This document shows positions 36,759 to 46,900 of a stretch of DNA of 64,000 bases, in pieces (position 1 is the stretch's first letter; each line of letters begins with the position of its first letter). Below the pieces are notes generated by a model. The model saw only the letters and a list, made by a program, of their open reading frames with translations, was not told the DNA's origin and searched no databases. Source of the DNA: Sphingomonas sp. UNC305MFCol5.2 (lineage in GTDB: Bacteria; Pseudomonadota; Alphaproteobacteria; Sphingomonadales; Sphingomonadaceae); NCBI RefSeq assembly GCF_000712135.1, contig NZ_JOOE01000001.1, positions 1-64,000 of the forward strand, given 5' to 3'. The position numbers and the translations under genes were made by a program.

Positions 36759-39236
36759 ATGTTGATGCGCCGTTCTTCGCTCTCACTGCTGCTTCTCGGG
36801 GTCTCGCCCTTCGCCGCCGGCGCCGCGCTTGCGCAGGAGGTGCCGACCGTCACTGCCCCGGGCACGGACGCACCCAGCATCCCCGGCGAACAGGACCGCA
36901 CCCCCGAGGATGTCCAGCGCAGCTCGGCGGCTTCGGACATCGTCGTCACCGCGCGCCGCCGCGAGGAGCAGGTGCAGGACGTGCCGATCCCGATCTCGGT
37001 GGTCGGCGTGAAGGAACTGGACAGCACCGGCAGCTTCAACGTCCAGCGCCTCCAGCAGCTGCAGCCCGCGCTGCAATTCTATTCGTCGAACCCGCGCAAC
37101 TCGTCGGTCAACATCCGCGGCCTCGGCGCGCCGCTCGGCCTCACCAATGACGGGATCGATCAGGGCGTCGGCGTCTATATCGACCAAGTCTATTTCAGCC
37201 GCGTCGCAGTCGCCACGCTCGACTTTCTCGACGTCCAGCAGGTGGAGACTCTGCGCGGCCCGCAGGGGACGCTGTACGGCAAGAACACCGTCGCCGGCGC
37301 GATCAGCATCACCAGCAAGGCCCCCAGCTTCAATTTCGAGGGGCGCACCGAAGTGACTCTGGGCAACCTCGCCTTCAAGCAGGCCAAGGCATCGGTCTCC
37401 GGGCCGCTCTCCGACAAGGTCGCGGTGCGGCTCGGCATCTCGACCACCAGCCGCAAGGGCACGATCTTCAACGTCGCCAGCGACAATTACGTCAACGAGC
37501 AGGACAATATCGGCCTGCGCGGCGCGCTGCTCTGGCATGCCAGCGACAATCTGAGCCTCACCTTGTCGGGCGACTATAATCGCCAGGATCCCGAATGCTG
37601 CGCGCAGATCTATGTGCGCTACGGCCCCACCCAGCGCGCGGCGAACCGGCAATATCCGGCGCTGACCGCGGCGCTCAATTACGCAGTGCCGAGCACCAAT
37701 CCTTTCGACCGGCTGACCGATCTCGACGCCGATCTCAACGCGCTCAACGTGCTCGGCGGCGCCTCGCTGCGCGGCGAGCTCAATCTCGGCTCGGGCACGC
37801 TGACTTCGGTCACTGCGTGGCGCTTCTGGGATTGGGGCCCGGCGAACGATCGCGACTTCACCGGTCTGCCGATCACCACGCGCTCGCAGAATCCGACGCG
37901 GCAGGACCAGTTCACTCAGGAATTCCGCTATGCCGGCGAGGGCAAGGGCTTCGACTATGTCGTCGGCCTGTTCGGCTTCTACCAGAAGATCCACACCACC
38001 GGTGTGCAGCAACAGGGATCGGCGGCAAGCCGCTGGCTGCTGGCCCCCAGCAACCCGCTTTCCAACGATCCGACCGTGCTCGACGGGCTGACCGCGAGCA
38101 ACGACATCCTGCTCAAGAACTTCAGCGGCGCGCTGTTCGCCAAGGTCAATTGGGACGTGAGCGACGCCTTCACGCTCTCGCCGGGCGTGCGCATCAACTA
38201 TGACGACAAGGTCGGCAGCTATGTCAGCATCGTTCGCGATGCGCAGGGCAATCTGGTGCCCTATAGCGGCGGCACCCCGCGCCAGGCTGCCCAGCGCGAG
38301 GCGATCCAGCCCCAGGCGTTCCAGGACGAGGCCTATCGCGCCTGGAACCTCACTTACGATCTTACCGCGTCGTACAAGCCGTCGCGCGACGTGCTGCTCT
38401 ACGCGACCTATGCCCACACCTTCAAATCGGGTGGCCTCAACCTCAACGGCGTGCCGGTGGTCAACGGGGTGGTGCAGACCGATCTCGCCCAGATCGATCC
38501 CGAGAAGGTCGACCATTTCGAGCTCGGCGTGAAATCGCAGTTCTGGGACCGCAAGGCGACGTTCAACGTCTCGGGCTACTGGACGATCATCAAGGATTAC
38601 CAGGCGATCGTGAACAACAGCTCGACTTCGACGCTGCGCGGCTATCTCGCCAATGCCGGCGAGGTTCGCGTCCGCGGCGTCGAGGCCGATTTCTCGATCC
38701 GCCCGACCGAACGGTTCAACGCCTATGTCAACGGCGCCTTTACCGACCACAAATATGTCGAATTCGCCAACGCGCCGTGCCCGCCCGAGCGCTCGGGGGG
38801 CACCGCGGCGCCGGTCGGCAGCCCTGGCGGCACCCCCGGCGTGCCGGGCCAGTTGAGCCCGGTGGTGTGCGACATCTCCGGACAATGGCTGCCCGGCATC
38901 TCCAAATGGGCGTTCTCGTACGGCGCCGAATATAACGTGCCCGCCAAGCTGCTCGGGCTGGACGGCGAGTTCTACGTCGCCGGCGACGCCAATTACCGCT
39001 CCAAATTCTCGTCCAACGCCTCGCGGTCGATCTACACCGACATCGAGGGATATACGCTGGCGAACTTCCGCCTGGGCTTCCGCACCGACGACTTCAATGT
39101 CTTCGGCTGGGTCCGCAACGCCTTCGACCAGGAATATTTCGAGCTGCTCGCGACGACCCCGGGCAACACTGGCCTGGTGGCCGGCAACCCGGGCGATCCG
39201 CGCACTTATGGTTTGACGATCAGCAAGGCCTTCTGA
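36759..39236 (+). CDS. TonB-dependent outer-membrane receptor
   Basis: An 825-residue receptor. Signal peptide (residues 1-28), a TonB-box-like segment SDIVVTARRREEQVQDVPI at about 62-80, plug domain (to about 190, with GPQGTLYGKNTVAGAISIT) and a 22-stranded barrel ending in F (SKAF), as expected for outer-membrane insertion. Related to the catecholate-siderophore/pesticin receptor group; ligand not identifiable. A second ATG two codons downstream is equally possible. No regulator or TonB genes adjoin it, though sphingomonads carry many such solitary receptors. Confidence 0.93.
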   Translation: MLMRRSSLSLLLLGVSPFAAGAALAQEVPTVTAPGTDAPSIPGEQDRTPEDVQRSSAASDIVVTARRREEQVQDVPIPISVVGVKELDSTGSFNVQRLQQLQPALQFYSSNPRNSSVNIRGLGAPLGLTNDGIDQGVGVYIDQVYFSRVAVATLDFLDVQQVETLRGPQGTLYGKNTVAGAISITSKAPSFNFEGRTEVTLGNLAFKQAKASVSGPLSDKVAVRLGISTTSRKGTIFNVASDNYVNEQDNIGLRGALLWHASDNLSLTLSGDYNRQDPECCAQIYVRYGPTQRAANRQYPALTAALNYAVPSTNPFDRLTDLDADLNALNVLGGASLRGELNLGSGTLTSVTAWRFWDWGPANDRDFTGLPITTRSQNPTRQDQFTQEFRYAGEGKGFDYVVGLFGFYQKIHTTGVQQQGSAASRWLLAPSNPLSNDPTVLDGLTASNDILLKNFSGALFAKVNWDVSDAFTLSPGVRINYDDKVGSYVSIVRDAQGNLVPYSGGTPRQAAQREAIQPQAFQDEAYRAWNLTYDLTASYKPSRDVLLYATYAHTFKSGGLNLNGVPVVNGVVQTDLAQIDPEKVDHFELGVKSQFWDRKATFNVSGYWTIIKDYQAIVNNSSTSTLRGYLANAGEVRVRGVEADFSIRPTERFNAYVNGAFTDHKYVEFANAPCPPERSGGTAAPVGSPGGTPGVPGQLSPVVCDISGQWLPGISKWAFSYGAEYNVPAKLLGLDGEFYVAGDANYRSKFSSNASRSIYTDIEGYTLANFRLGFRTDDFNVFGWVRNAFDQEYFELLATTPGNTGLVAGNPGDPRTYGLTISKAF

Positions 39237-39679
39237 TCGTTTACGCGCTAGCGTCTCGCCATGGCCGGGGGACGCTGGGGGAGGGAGGCGGCGCCCGCAC
39301 CGCCTCCCTCTTTCCAAAGAAAACGAAGCGGGAGGCTCCAAAACGGCAAACGCCCGGACCGTTTCCGATCCGGGCGCCTGCGTGACGACTGCTCGTCAGC
39401 CCCCTTTGTCAGGCTCTGCCCGCGCGCTCGTACTTGCCTACGAGCGGGGCGAAGCCCTCCCCGAACCACGGCCATTTGCTGCCTGCGTTTCGACGTTGGT
39501 TTGCTACGTCGGCCGGCCGCTTTTGTCACCGGGTTTACAAGGAGTAGGCGCAGATTGGTGTCACCCTGTGTTGAATCGGCAACATAGCGGATATACCGGG
39601 ATTTTCACAGGCGCATTGCCAGCCGCCACCGCCTTGCCCTAGAGCGACTCCGAGCACTCACGTCAGGCCCCCCGACCGC
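39237..39679. other. intergenic region with two hairpins, no gene seen
   Basis: About 440 bp between the TonB receptor and lolC/E. It holds the receptor's terminator (39283-39315) and a second palindrome, CGCCCGGA (39351-39358) with TCCGGGCG (39369-39376), which has a T-rich side only on the minus strand although no minus-strand gene ends nearby. The remaining sequence has no convincing ORF; the lolC/E promoter should lie in its right part. Confidence 0.6.
39283..39315 (+). terminator. terminator of the TonB receptor gene
   Basis: GGGAGGCGG pairs perfectly with CCGCCTCCC (9 bp, 8-nt loop), followed by TCTTTCC. It starts 47 nt after the stop codon. Confidence 0.7.
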
Positions 39680-40930
39680 ATGCTATTGTCGCGTTACGAG
39701 CGGATGATCGCCCGCCGCTATCTCCTGCCTGGCCGCAGCGAGGCGTTCATCGCCGTCGTCGCCGGATTCAGCCTTGTCGCCGTCATGCTGGGCGTCGCCG
39801 CCCTGATCGTGGTGATGAGCGTGATGAACGGCTTCCGCGCCGAACTCTTTGACAAGATCACCGGGCTGAACGGCCATGCCGTCGTCCAGGGCTATGCAGG
39901 GCAACTGCGCGATTGGCGCCAGATCGTCGCGCAGGCCAAGGCGACACCCGGCGTGATCAGCGCGACGCCGCTGATCGAGCAGCCGCTATTCGCGAGCTAT
40001 AACGGTCGCGTCGAATTCGCCCAGATCCGTGGCATGCGCGTCGAGGATATCCGCAACAATCCCGCGCTCAAGGGCAAGGAAGTGATCGGTTCGCTGGATC
40101 GTCTCGTGCCGGGCGGCGAGCAGATCGCGATCGGCTCGCGCCTCGCCGAGTCGCTCGGCGCGACCGTGGGCAGCAAGATCACGATCATCAATCCGGCGGG
40201 CGCCGCGACGCCGATGGGCACCATGTATCGCTCGGTCAGCTATACCGTGACGGCGATCTTCGAGGTCGGCGTCTATGATTTCGACAAGATCTTCGTGGTC
40301 ATGCCGATCGAAGATGCGCAGACCCTGCTGCTGCTCGGCGATGCGGTCACCATGGTCGAGATGGACACCAATGATCCCGACAATGTCCAGCGGATCGTCT
40401 CGCCCCTCGTCGACAAGGTGGGTAGCAGCGGCCAGATCGTCGACTGGCGCCAGATGAACCGTGAGCTGTTCGAGGCGCTGCAGGTCGATCGGATCGTGTC
40501 GTTCACGGTGCTCTCGATCATCCTCGTCGTCGCTTCGTTCAACATCGTCTCGTCGCTGATCATGCTGGTGCGCTCCAAGACGCGCGACATCGCGGTGCTC
40601 CGGACGATGGGCGCGACGCGTGGCGGGCTGATGCGCATCTTCGTGACCGTGGGCACCACGATCGGCGCGCTGGGCGTCGCGGCGGGCGGATTGCTCGGCT
40701 TCCTGTTCATCACCTTCCGCGCGCAGGTCGTCCAGTTCATCGGGCTGGTGACCGGGCAGCAGGTCTGGGATCCGTCGATGCGCTTCCTCACTGAATTGCC
40801 CGCCAAGACCGATCCGTTCGAGACGATCGGCATCTGCGTGATGGCGATGATCTTCACCTTCCTCGCCACGCTCTATCCCGCGTGGAAAGCGGCGAGCACC
40901 GATCCGGTGCAGGTGCTGCGTTATGAATGA
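39680..40930 (+). CDS. lipoprotein-releasing ABC transporter permease LolC/LolE
   Basis: A 416-residue permease of the LolCE/MacB (FtsX-like) type: one N-terminal helix (about residues 23-50, with MSVMNGFR), a large periplasmic domain, then three C-terminal helices (about 270-300, 320-350, 380-405) with the [17 protein letters not shown] and TMGATRGG segments. With LolD it extracts lipoproteins from the inner membrane. Only one permease gene is present next to lolD, so it is probably the single LolF-like/LolC-E protein common outside Enterobacteria. Overlaps lolD by 8 nt. Confidence 0.93.
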   Translation: MLLSRYERMIARRYLLPGRSEAFIAVVAGFSLVAVMLGVAALIVVMSVMNGFRAELFDKITGLNGHAVVQGYAGQLRDWRQIVAQAKATPGVISATPLIEQPLFASYNGRVEFAQIRGMRVEDIRNNPALKGKEVIGSLDRLVPGGEQIAIGSRLAESLGATVGSKITIINPAGAATPMGTMYRSVSYTVTAIFEVGVYDFDKIFVVMPIEDAQTLLLLGDAVTMVEMDTNDPDNVQRIVSPLVDKVGSSGQIVDWRQMNRELFEALQVDRIVSFTVLSIILVVASFNIVSSLIMLVRSKTRDIAVLRTMGATRGGLMRIFVTVGTTIGALGVAAGGLLGFLFITFRAQVVQFIGLVTGQQVWDPSMRFLTELPAKTDPFETIGICVMAMIFTFLATLYPAWKAASTDPVQVLRYE

Positions 40931-41597
40931 GCCGACCCTCCAGACGCGCGGACTGAAGCGCAGTTTCCAGCAGGGCGAAGCAGTGATCGAGGTGCTGCGC
41001 GGCGTTGATCTCGACGTCATGCCCGGCGAGATCGTCGCGCTGCTCGGCCCCTCGGGTTCGGGCAAATCGACGTTGCTGCAGGCAGTTGGCCTGCTCGAGG
41101 GCGGGTTCGAAGGCTCGATCCGCGTCGCCGGCAAGGAAGCGGCCAAGCTCCCCGCGGGCGGCCGCACCGAAGTCCGCCGCAACAGCCTCGGCTTCGTCTA
41201 CCAGTTCCACCATCTGCTGCCCGATTTCAGTGCGATCGAGAATGTCGTGTTGCCGCAGATGATCCACGGCGCCACGCGCGCCGAAGCGGACGCGCGCGCC
41301 GGTCAGCTGCTGGCGGCGCTCGGCCTTGCGGAGCGACTCACGCATCGCCCGAACCAGCTTTCCGGCGGCGAGCAGCAGCGCGTCGCGGTCGCCCGCGCGC
41401 TGGCGAACCGGCCGGCGCTGGTGCTCGCCGACGAGCCCACCGGCAATCTCGACGAGGCAACCGCCGACCGTGTCTTCGCCGAGTTCCTCAAGCTGGTGCG
41501 CGACGAGGGTTCGGCCGCTCTGGTCGCGACGCACAACGAGCGGCTCGCCGAGCGTATGGATCGTGTGGTCCGCCTGCACGAGGGCCGGCTGGAGTGA
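40923..41597 (+). CDS. lolD: lipoprotein-releasing system ATPase LolD
   Basis: A 224-residue ABC ATPase: Walker [10 protein letters not shown] (about residues 41-49), Q-loop [16 protein letters not shown] (the LLPDFSA sequence is LolD-specific), signature LSGGEQQR, Walker B LVLADEP and the H-loop ATHN. It drives lipoprotein release with the upstream permease; start overlaps the permease end. Confidence 0.96.
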   Translation: MNEPTLQTRGLKRSFQQGEAVIEVLRGVDLDVMPGEIVALLGPSGSGKSTLLQAVGLLEGGFEGSIRVAGKEAAKLPAGGRTEVRRNSLGFVYQFHHLLPDFSAIENVVLPQMIHGATRAEADARAGQLLAALGLAERLTHRPNQLSGGEQQRVAVARALANRPALVLADEPTGNLDEATADRVFAEFLKLVRDEGSAALVATHNERLAERMDRVVRLHEGRLE

Positions 41598-42187
41598 GTG
41601 CCTGGCGGGAGACGCCGACGCTGAAGGGCCGCCATGTGACGCTGCGCCCGATGGTCCGTGAGGATCGCGACGGGCTGCTCCTTGCCTTTGAGGGCCTCCA
41701 CGCCCTGTTCCACACCACCGTGCCGACCGCCGATACGTTCGACGCCTGGTATGATCGCGTGATGTTCGACACGGCGGCGGGGCGCAACATGCCGTTCACC
41801 GTGCTCGACGCCGATGGGCGCATCGCGGGCGTCACGCGTTTCCTGCGGATGAGCGAGACGCATCGCCGCGTCGAGATCGGCGGCACGCTCTATGCGCCAC
41901 GCGTCCAGCGCACCGGCCTCAATACCGAGGCCAAATACATGCTGCTCGGCCATGCCTTCGATGTGCTCGGCGTGAACTGCGTGCAGATCCGCACCGATTT
42001 CCTCAACCACGCCTCGCGCCGCGCGATCGAGCGGCTTGGGGCCCGGCTCGACGGAGTGCTGCGCGGGCATCTGATCCTGAATGGCCATTTGCGCGACAGC
42101 GTGGTCTACAGCATCCTCGCGCACGAATGGCCGGGGGTACGCCGCAATCTCGAGCTGCTGATGGTGCGGCACGAGGCGCGCGCTTGA
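41594..42187 (+). CDS. GNAT-family N-acetyltransferase (RimJ/RimL type)
   Basis: A 197-residue acetyltransferase: [21 protein letters not shown] start, [23 protein letters not shown] (strand beta4), [17 protein letters not shown] (acetyl-CoA region) and [23 protein letters not shown]. This layout is that of RimJ/RimL-like enzymes acting on protein N-termini or small amines; substrate unknown. Start GTG at 41594 overlaps lolD by 4 nt; its stop overlaps the next TTG start. Confidence 0.9.
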   Translation: MSAWRETPTLKGRHVTLRPMVREDRDGLLLAFEGLHALFHTTVPTADTFDAWYDRVMFDTAAGRNMPFTVLDADGRIAGVTRFLRMSETHRRVEIGGTLYAPRVQRTGLNTEAKYMLLGHAFDVLGVNCVQIRTDFLNHASRRAIERLGARLDGVLRGHLILNGHLRDSVVYSILAHEWPGVRRNLELLMVRHEARA

Positions 42188-42855
42188 GCACGGGAGCCAA
42201 ATGGTCGATCGCCAGCATCTCGCTCGGTGTGCTGGTGCTGATCGCGGCAATCGTGGCGAGTTGGCCGCTCGCCCGCTTCGTGCTGGAGCCGGGCAGGCAG
42301 TTGAAGACCTACTACACTCCTTCGCAAAGCATGCGGCCGACGCTGGAGGTGAACGATCGGCTCATGCCCCGAGCGGTGCGCCCCGGCGATCTCGCGCGCG
42401 GAACGGTGATCCTGTTCCGCCTGTCCGATCAGGTGCGCGTCGACCGGATCGCGGCGGTCGCCGGCGATCGGATCGCGGTGCGGGACGGCATCGTGTTCCT
42501 CAATGGCAAGCCGATCGCCCAACGACCTGTTGGACAACCGCAGCCGACCGAATCCGACGGGCAGGAACAGCGCCTGATCGAGCAATTCCCCGGCGAGGCT
42601 AAGCCGCATCTGATCCTCGACTCTGGCACCACTCCGGGCGACAATGTCGAGGAAAGAGTCGTGCCAGCAGGCCACCTGTTCCTGCTGGGAGACAATCGCG
42701 ACAACAGCGCCGACAGCCGCTATTCGCGCGAGAACTACGGTATCGGAATGGTGCCCGAGAGCGATGTCTTCGGCGTAGCGGACTTCATTCCCTGGTCGCC
42801 GAAGCGGGGCACAGTCGCGCGTCGGCTCGACGCGATCGGAGGAGACGCGAAATGA
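42184..42855 (+). CDS. S26-family signal peptidase homolog lacking the general-base lysine
   Basis: A 223-residue membrane protein: one N-terminal helix (about residues 10-30), box B with the nucleophile Ser in PSQSMRPTL (about 49), box D-like VRVDRIAAVAGDRIAVRDG and box E GDNRDNSADSR (about 169). In signal peptidase I box D reads (I/V)KR(V/A)..G.PGD, and the Lys is the general base; here the aligned residue is Asp (V-D-R-I). It may be a paralog with altered chemistry or a non-catalytic one. Start is TTG at 42184, overlapping the GNAT stop; the frame upstream is shadow. Its stop overlaps gpx. Confidence 0.8.
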   Translation: MSTGAKWSIASISLGVLVLIAAIVASWPLARFVLEPGRQLKTYYTPSQSMRPTLEVNDRLMPRAVRPGDLARGTVILFRLSDQVRVDRIAAVAGDRIAVRDGIVFLNGKPIAQRPVGQPQPTESDGQEQRLIEQFPGEAKPHLILDSGTTPGDNVEERVVPAGHLFLLGDNRDNSADSRYSRENYGIGMVPESDVFGVADFIPWSPKRGTVARRLDAIGGDAK

Positions 42856-43331
42856 CCGAGATAACGCAAATCCCAGTGCGCAAACCCGATGGCAGTGAGA
42901 CGACGCTGGCGGATCATGCCGGCGAGGTGCTGCTGATCGTCAACACCGCATCCAAATGCGGGTTCACCCCGCAATATGCCGATCTCGAGGCGCTGCAGCG
43001 CCAGTACCAGGACCGCGGCTTTTCAGTGCTGGGATTTCCCTGCAACCAGTTTGGCGGGCAGGAGCCGGGAGACGCCGCGGAAATCGCGAACTTCTGCTCG
43101 CTCACGTATGACGTGACCTTTCCGGTCTACGCCAAGGTGGACGTCAACGGCGGCGATGCCGCGCCCCTGTTCGAGCATCTCAAGCGCGAGGCGCCGGGGC
43201 TGCTGGGTTCGAAGGCGATCAAGTGGAACTTCACCAAGTTCCTCGTCGACCGCAACGGCAAGGTGGTCGATCGCTATGCGCCGACGACGTCGCCCAAGGA
43301 CATTGCCGGCGATATCGAGAAGTTGCTCTAG
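42852..43331 (+). CDS. glutathione peroxidase family thiol peroxidase
   Basis: A 159-residue GPx-like peroxidase: peroxidatic Cys in NTASKCGFTPQY (about 36), GFPCNQFGGQEPG (Gln and a second Cys that may serve as resolving residue) and KWNFTKFLVDRNG (Trp/Asn). The Cys form is usually thioredoxin-dependent despite the family name. Its start overlaps the signal-peptidase homolog by 4 nt, so it belongs to the lolC/E-D-GNAT-S26-gpx transcript. Confidence 0.95.
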   Translation: MTEITQIPVRKPDGSETTLADHAGEVLLIVNTASKCGFTPQYADLEALQRQYQDRGFSVLGFPCNQFGGQEPGDAAEIANFCSLTYDVTFPVYAKVDVNGGDAAPLFEHLKREAPGLLGSKAIKWNFTKFLVDRNGKVVDRYAPTTSPKDIAGDIEKLL

Positions 43332-43335
43332 TCGA

Positions 43336-43755
43336 TCAGCGCAGCGCCGGCCCGGGCAGGCAGATCACATATTGCCCGTTCTTCGCCATTATCGACTTCT
43401 CGCTTTCGTCGCCCGCGACGAGCTTGCCGAGCTTGGTGAGCATCGCGACCATCGAGGTGGCGCCCGCCAGTGGACGGCCGCGCGGATCGCGGCGCGGGGC
43501 AGGGCGGGCGTTGCGCGGTGCGCGACGGCGCGGCGGCGAAACGCGGTGCATGCGCTGCGCGACCGCAGCGTCGTCCGAGCGACCGAATTCGCGCCACACG
43601 ACACGGAAGCCCTGAGGCACCAGCGTCCATTCCCCCGCTTCCTCGCTGCGGATCAGATCGCAGCCGCAGCGATGGCACATGCTGAATTCCAGCCCCTGAT
43701 TGTGATGGCGTCTGGTCGCAGGCACATGGTCCATCACGGAGCAAAGGATAGTCAT
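43336..43755 (-). CDS. hypothetical protein with N-terminal CxxCGC motif
   Basis: Up to 139 residues. The conserved-looking part starts MCHRCGCDLIRSEEAGEW, a knuckle-like motif with three cysteines, continues with PQGFRVVWREFGR, a basic Arg/Pro-rich linker and a helical C-terminus. The start is uncertain: ATG at 43755 or the internal ATG at 43680 just before the Cys motif. Family not recognised. Convergent with gpx. Confidence 0.6.
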   Translation of the reverse strand: MTILCSVMDHVPATRRHHNQGLEFSMCHRCGCDLIRSEEAGEWTLVPQGFRVVWREFGRSDDAAVAQRMHRVSPPRRRAPRNARPAPRRDPRGRPLAGATSMVAMLTKLGKLVAGDESEKSIMAKNGQYVICLPGPALR

Positions 43756-43998
43756 CGCGAGCGTGGCTCCTGCATCGGACCGCGACGCGCACCCGGAACG
43801 GGAGCATCGCGATCGAAAGGTTGATCGTCGTTAACCATCCTTTCGGCCAGGTTGAGGGTGAGTCGCCATTCAGGTCGGTTCCGGTAAGCGTCTCCCACCA
43901 AGGGATTTGTACGGATGTTACCGGTCACTATTTGGAAAGCTGTGGATAGCGGAGCGCCTGCGTTGGCAAAGCCGCCGGCGCGCGCCTAGGGTATCGCG

Positions 43999-46900
43999 AT
44001 GGCGCACTCGGGATTCGTACCGCTCAGGGTCTTCTCCTCCTACACGATGCTCGAAGGCGCGATCGAACCCAAGGCGATCGCGAAGCGCGCGCGCGAGCTG
44101 GGCTTCCCCGCGGTGGCGGTGAGCGACCGCAACGGGCTCTATGCCGCCATGTCCTTCTCGGACGCGTGCAAGAAGTCGGGCGTGCAGCCGATCGTCGGCA
44201 CGCTGCTCGCGGTCAAGCGCCCCGAGCTGGCCGAAGGCGCGCCGGTCGCGATCGACTGGCTGGCGCTCTACGCGCAGGACGAGACGGGGTATCTCAATCT
44301 TTGCCATCTCGTCTCGGCGGCGCATCTCGATCGGCCGATCGAGGAGGAGGCGCACGTCACGCTCGACATGCTCGAGGGGCGTACCGATGGGCTGCTCTGC
44401 CTCACCGCCGGCGCCGAAGGCGCGCTCGCGCGGCTCTACGCTGAGGGGCAGGACAGCGCCGCCGAGGCCTATGCCCGCCAGATCGAGGCGCTGTTCCCCG
44501 ACCGGCTCTATGTCGAGATCGTGCGGCGGCTGAACGAAGTCGAGGGCAAGGCCGAAGCGAAGCTGCTCGATTATGCCTATGCCCGCGACCTGCCTTTGGT
44601 CGCGACCAACCCCTGCTGTTTCGCCGAGGACAGCTTCCACGAGGCGCATGACGCGATGCTGTGCATCGCCAATTCCTCGTACATCGCCAGCGACGATCGC
44701 CCGCGTTCCTCCCCCGACGCGTGGATGAAGCCGGCGAACGAAATGAAGTCGCTGTTCGCCGACCTGCCCGAGGCGATCGCCAATACGCTCGTAGTGGCCC
44801 AGCGCTGCGCCTATGCCGCACCCAAGCGCAAGCCGATCCTTCCCAGCCTCGCCGGCGACCGCGAAGGCGAGGCGACGATGCTGCGCACGCTGTCGCACGC
44901 GGGGCTGGAAAAGCGGCTGGAAAAGGCCGGAATCACTGCGCCCGATCAGCGTCAGGCCTATGTCGATCGTCTCGAGTTCGAGCTCGACGTCATCATCCAG
45001 ATGGGATTCCCCGGCTATTTCCTGATCGTCGCCGACTTCATCCAATGGGCCAAAGCGCACGACATCCCCGTCGGTCCGGGCCGCGGCTCGGGCGCGGGCT
45101 CGGTGGTCGCCTGGGTGCTGACGATCACCGATCTCGATCCCTTGAAGCTCGGGTTGCTGTTCGAACGCTTCCTCAATCCCGAGCGCGTGTCGATGCCCGA
45201 TTTCGACATCGATTTCTGCGAAACCCGCCGTGGCGAAGTGATTCGCTACGTCCAGGAGAAATACGGCCGCGACACGGTGGCGCAGATCATCACCTTCGGG
45301 ACCATGAAGGCGCGCGCGGTGCTCAAGGACGTCGGCCGCGTGCTCCAGATGAGCTACGGCCAGGTCGATCGCCTCGCCAAGCAGATCCCCAATCACCCGA
45401 CCGATCCGTGGACGCTCGAGCGCACGCTGAACGGCGTCAGCGAGTTCAACGCCGAGTATAAGAACCACAGCGACGTCCGCCATCTGATCGATCTGTCGAT
45501 GCGGCTCGAAGGCCTGCCGCGCCACTCGTCCACCCACGCCGCCGGCGTGGTGATCGGCGATCGTCCGCTCGCCGAACTGGTCCCGCTCTATCGCGATCCG
45601 CGCTCGGACATGCCCGTCACGCAGTTCGACATGAAATATGTCGAGGCGGCGGGGCTGGTGAAGTTCGACTTTCTCGGCCTCAAGACGCTGTCGGTACTCA
45701 AGAAGGCTGTCGAATTGCTCGGCGATCGCGGCATCGAAGTCGATCTCGATACGCTCGGCTGGGACGATCCCGAAGTCTATGACCTGCTCCAGCGCGGCGA
45801 CACCGTCGGCGTGTTCCAGCTCGAATCCGAAGGCATGCGCCGTACTCTTACGGCCGTACGTCCCACCAATTTCGGCGACATCATCGCGCTCGTCTCGCTC
45901 TATCGCCCGGGCCCGATGGACAACATCCCGAGCTTCGGTCACCGCAAGGGCGGCCGCGAGGAGATCGTCTATCCGCACGCGCTGCTCGAGCCGATCCTGA
46001 ATGAGACCTACGGGATCTTCGTCTATCAGGAGCAGGTGATGCAGGCCGCGCAGGTTCTCGCCGGCTACACGCTGGGCGGCGCCGACATGCTCCGCCGCGC
46101 GATGGGCAAGAAGATCAAGGCCGAGATGGACGCGCAGCGCGCGATCTTCGTCGAAGGCTGCGAGAAAGTGAACGGCATCAAGGCCGCCAAGGCCAACGAG
46201 CTGTTCGACTTGATCGACAAATTCGCCGGCTACGGCTTCAACAAGTCGCACGCCGCGGCCTATGCGCTGCTCGCCTATCAGACCGCGTGGCTCAAGACCC
46301 ACCATCCGCACGAATTCTTCGCCGCGTCGATGGCGTACGACATCCACCAGACCGACAAGCTCGCGATCTTCGCTGACGACATGCGCCGGCTGAACATCGA
46401 GTGCCTGCCGCCCGACATCAACGCCAGCTTGGCCGATTTCCATGTCGAGAAGCACAACGAAGGTCTCGCGGTCCGCTATGCGCTCGGTGCGCTCAAGGGC
46501 GTCGGCGAGCGCGCGATGGAGCTGCTGGTCGAGGAGCGCGACGCCAAGGGCCGCTTCCAGTCGCTCGACGATTTCGCCAAGCGCGTCGATCCGCGCCTGC
46601 TCAACAAGCGCCAGGTCGAGACGCTCGCCGCGGCGGGCGCGTTCGACGGGATCGAGCCCAATCGCGCCGGCGTCCATACCGCGGCCGAGACGATCCTCGC
46701 GGTCGCCCAGCGCACGCATGACAGCCGGACGAGCGGGCAGGGCGGCCTGTTCGGCGAATCCGAGCCCAGCGGCGGCGCGATCAACTTGCCGCGCAGCGCG
46801 CATTGGTCGCTCGCCGACAAGATCGCCGCCGAGAAGGACGCATTCGGCTATTATTTCTCGGCGCACCCGCTCGATCGCTATGCGCACCTCGTCCGCAGCC

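Noticed and set aside
36783..39341. 852-codon minus-strand frame opposite the TonB receptor
   Set aside because: The plus-strand receptor has a full set of motifs; the antisense frame has none.
39382..39642. small ORF between the TonB receptor and lolC/E
   Set aside because: No ribosome site, no coding-like codon use, and it runs over a sequence with an untidy hairpin; treated as noncoding.
42127..42183. longer start for the S26 peptidase homolog inside the GNAT gene
   Set aside because: Would add 19 residues overlapping the GNAT gene; the TTG at 42184 gives a 4-nt overlap like the neighbouring junctions.
43918..46887. 989-codon minus-strand open frame opposite dnaE
   Set aside because: It mirrors dnaE codons; no domain is recognisable and composition is typical of a high-GC antisense shadow.
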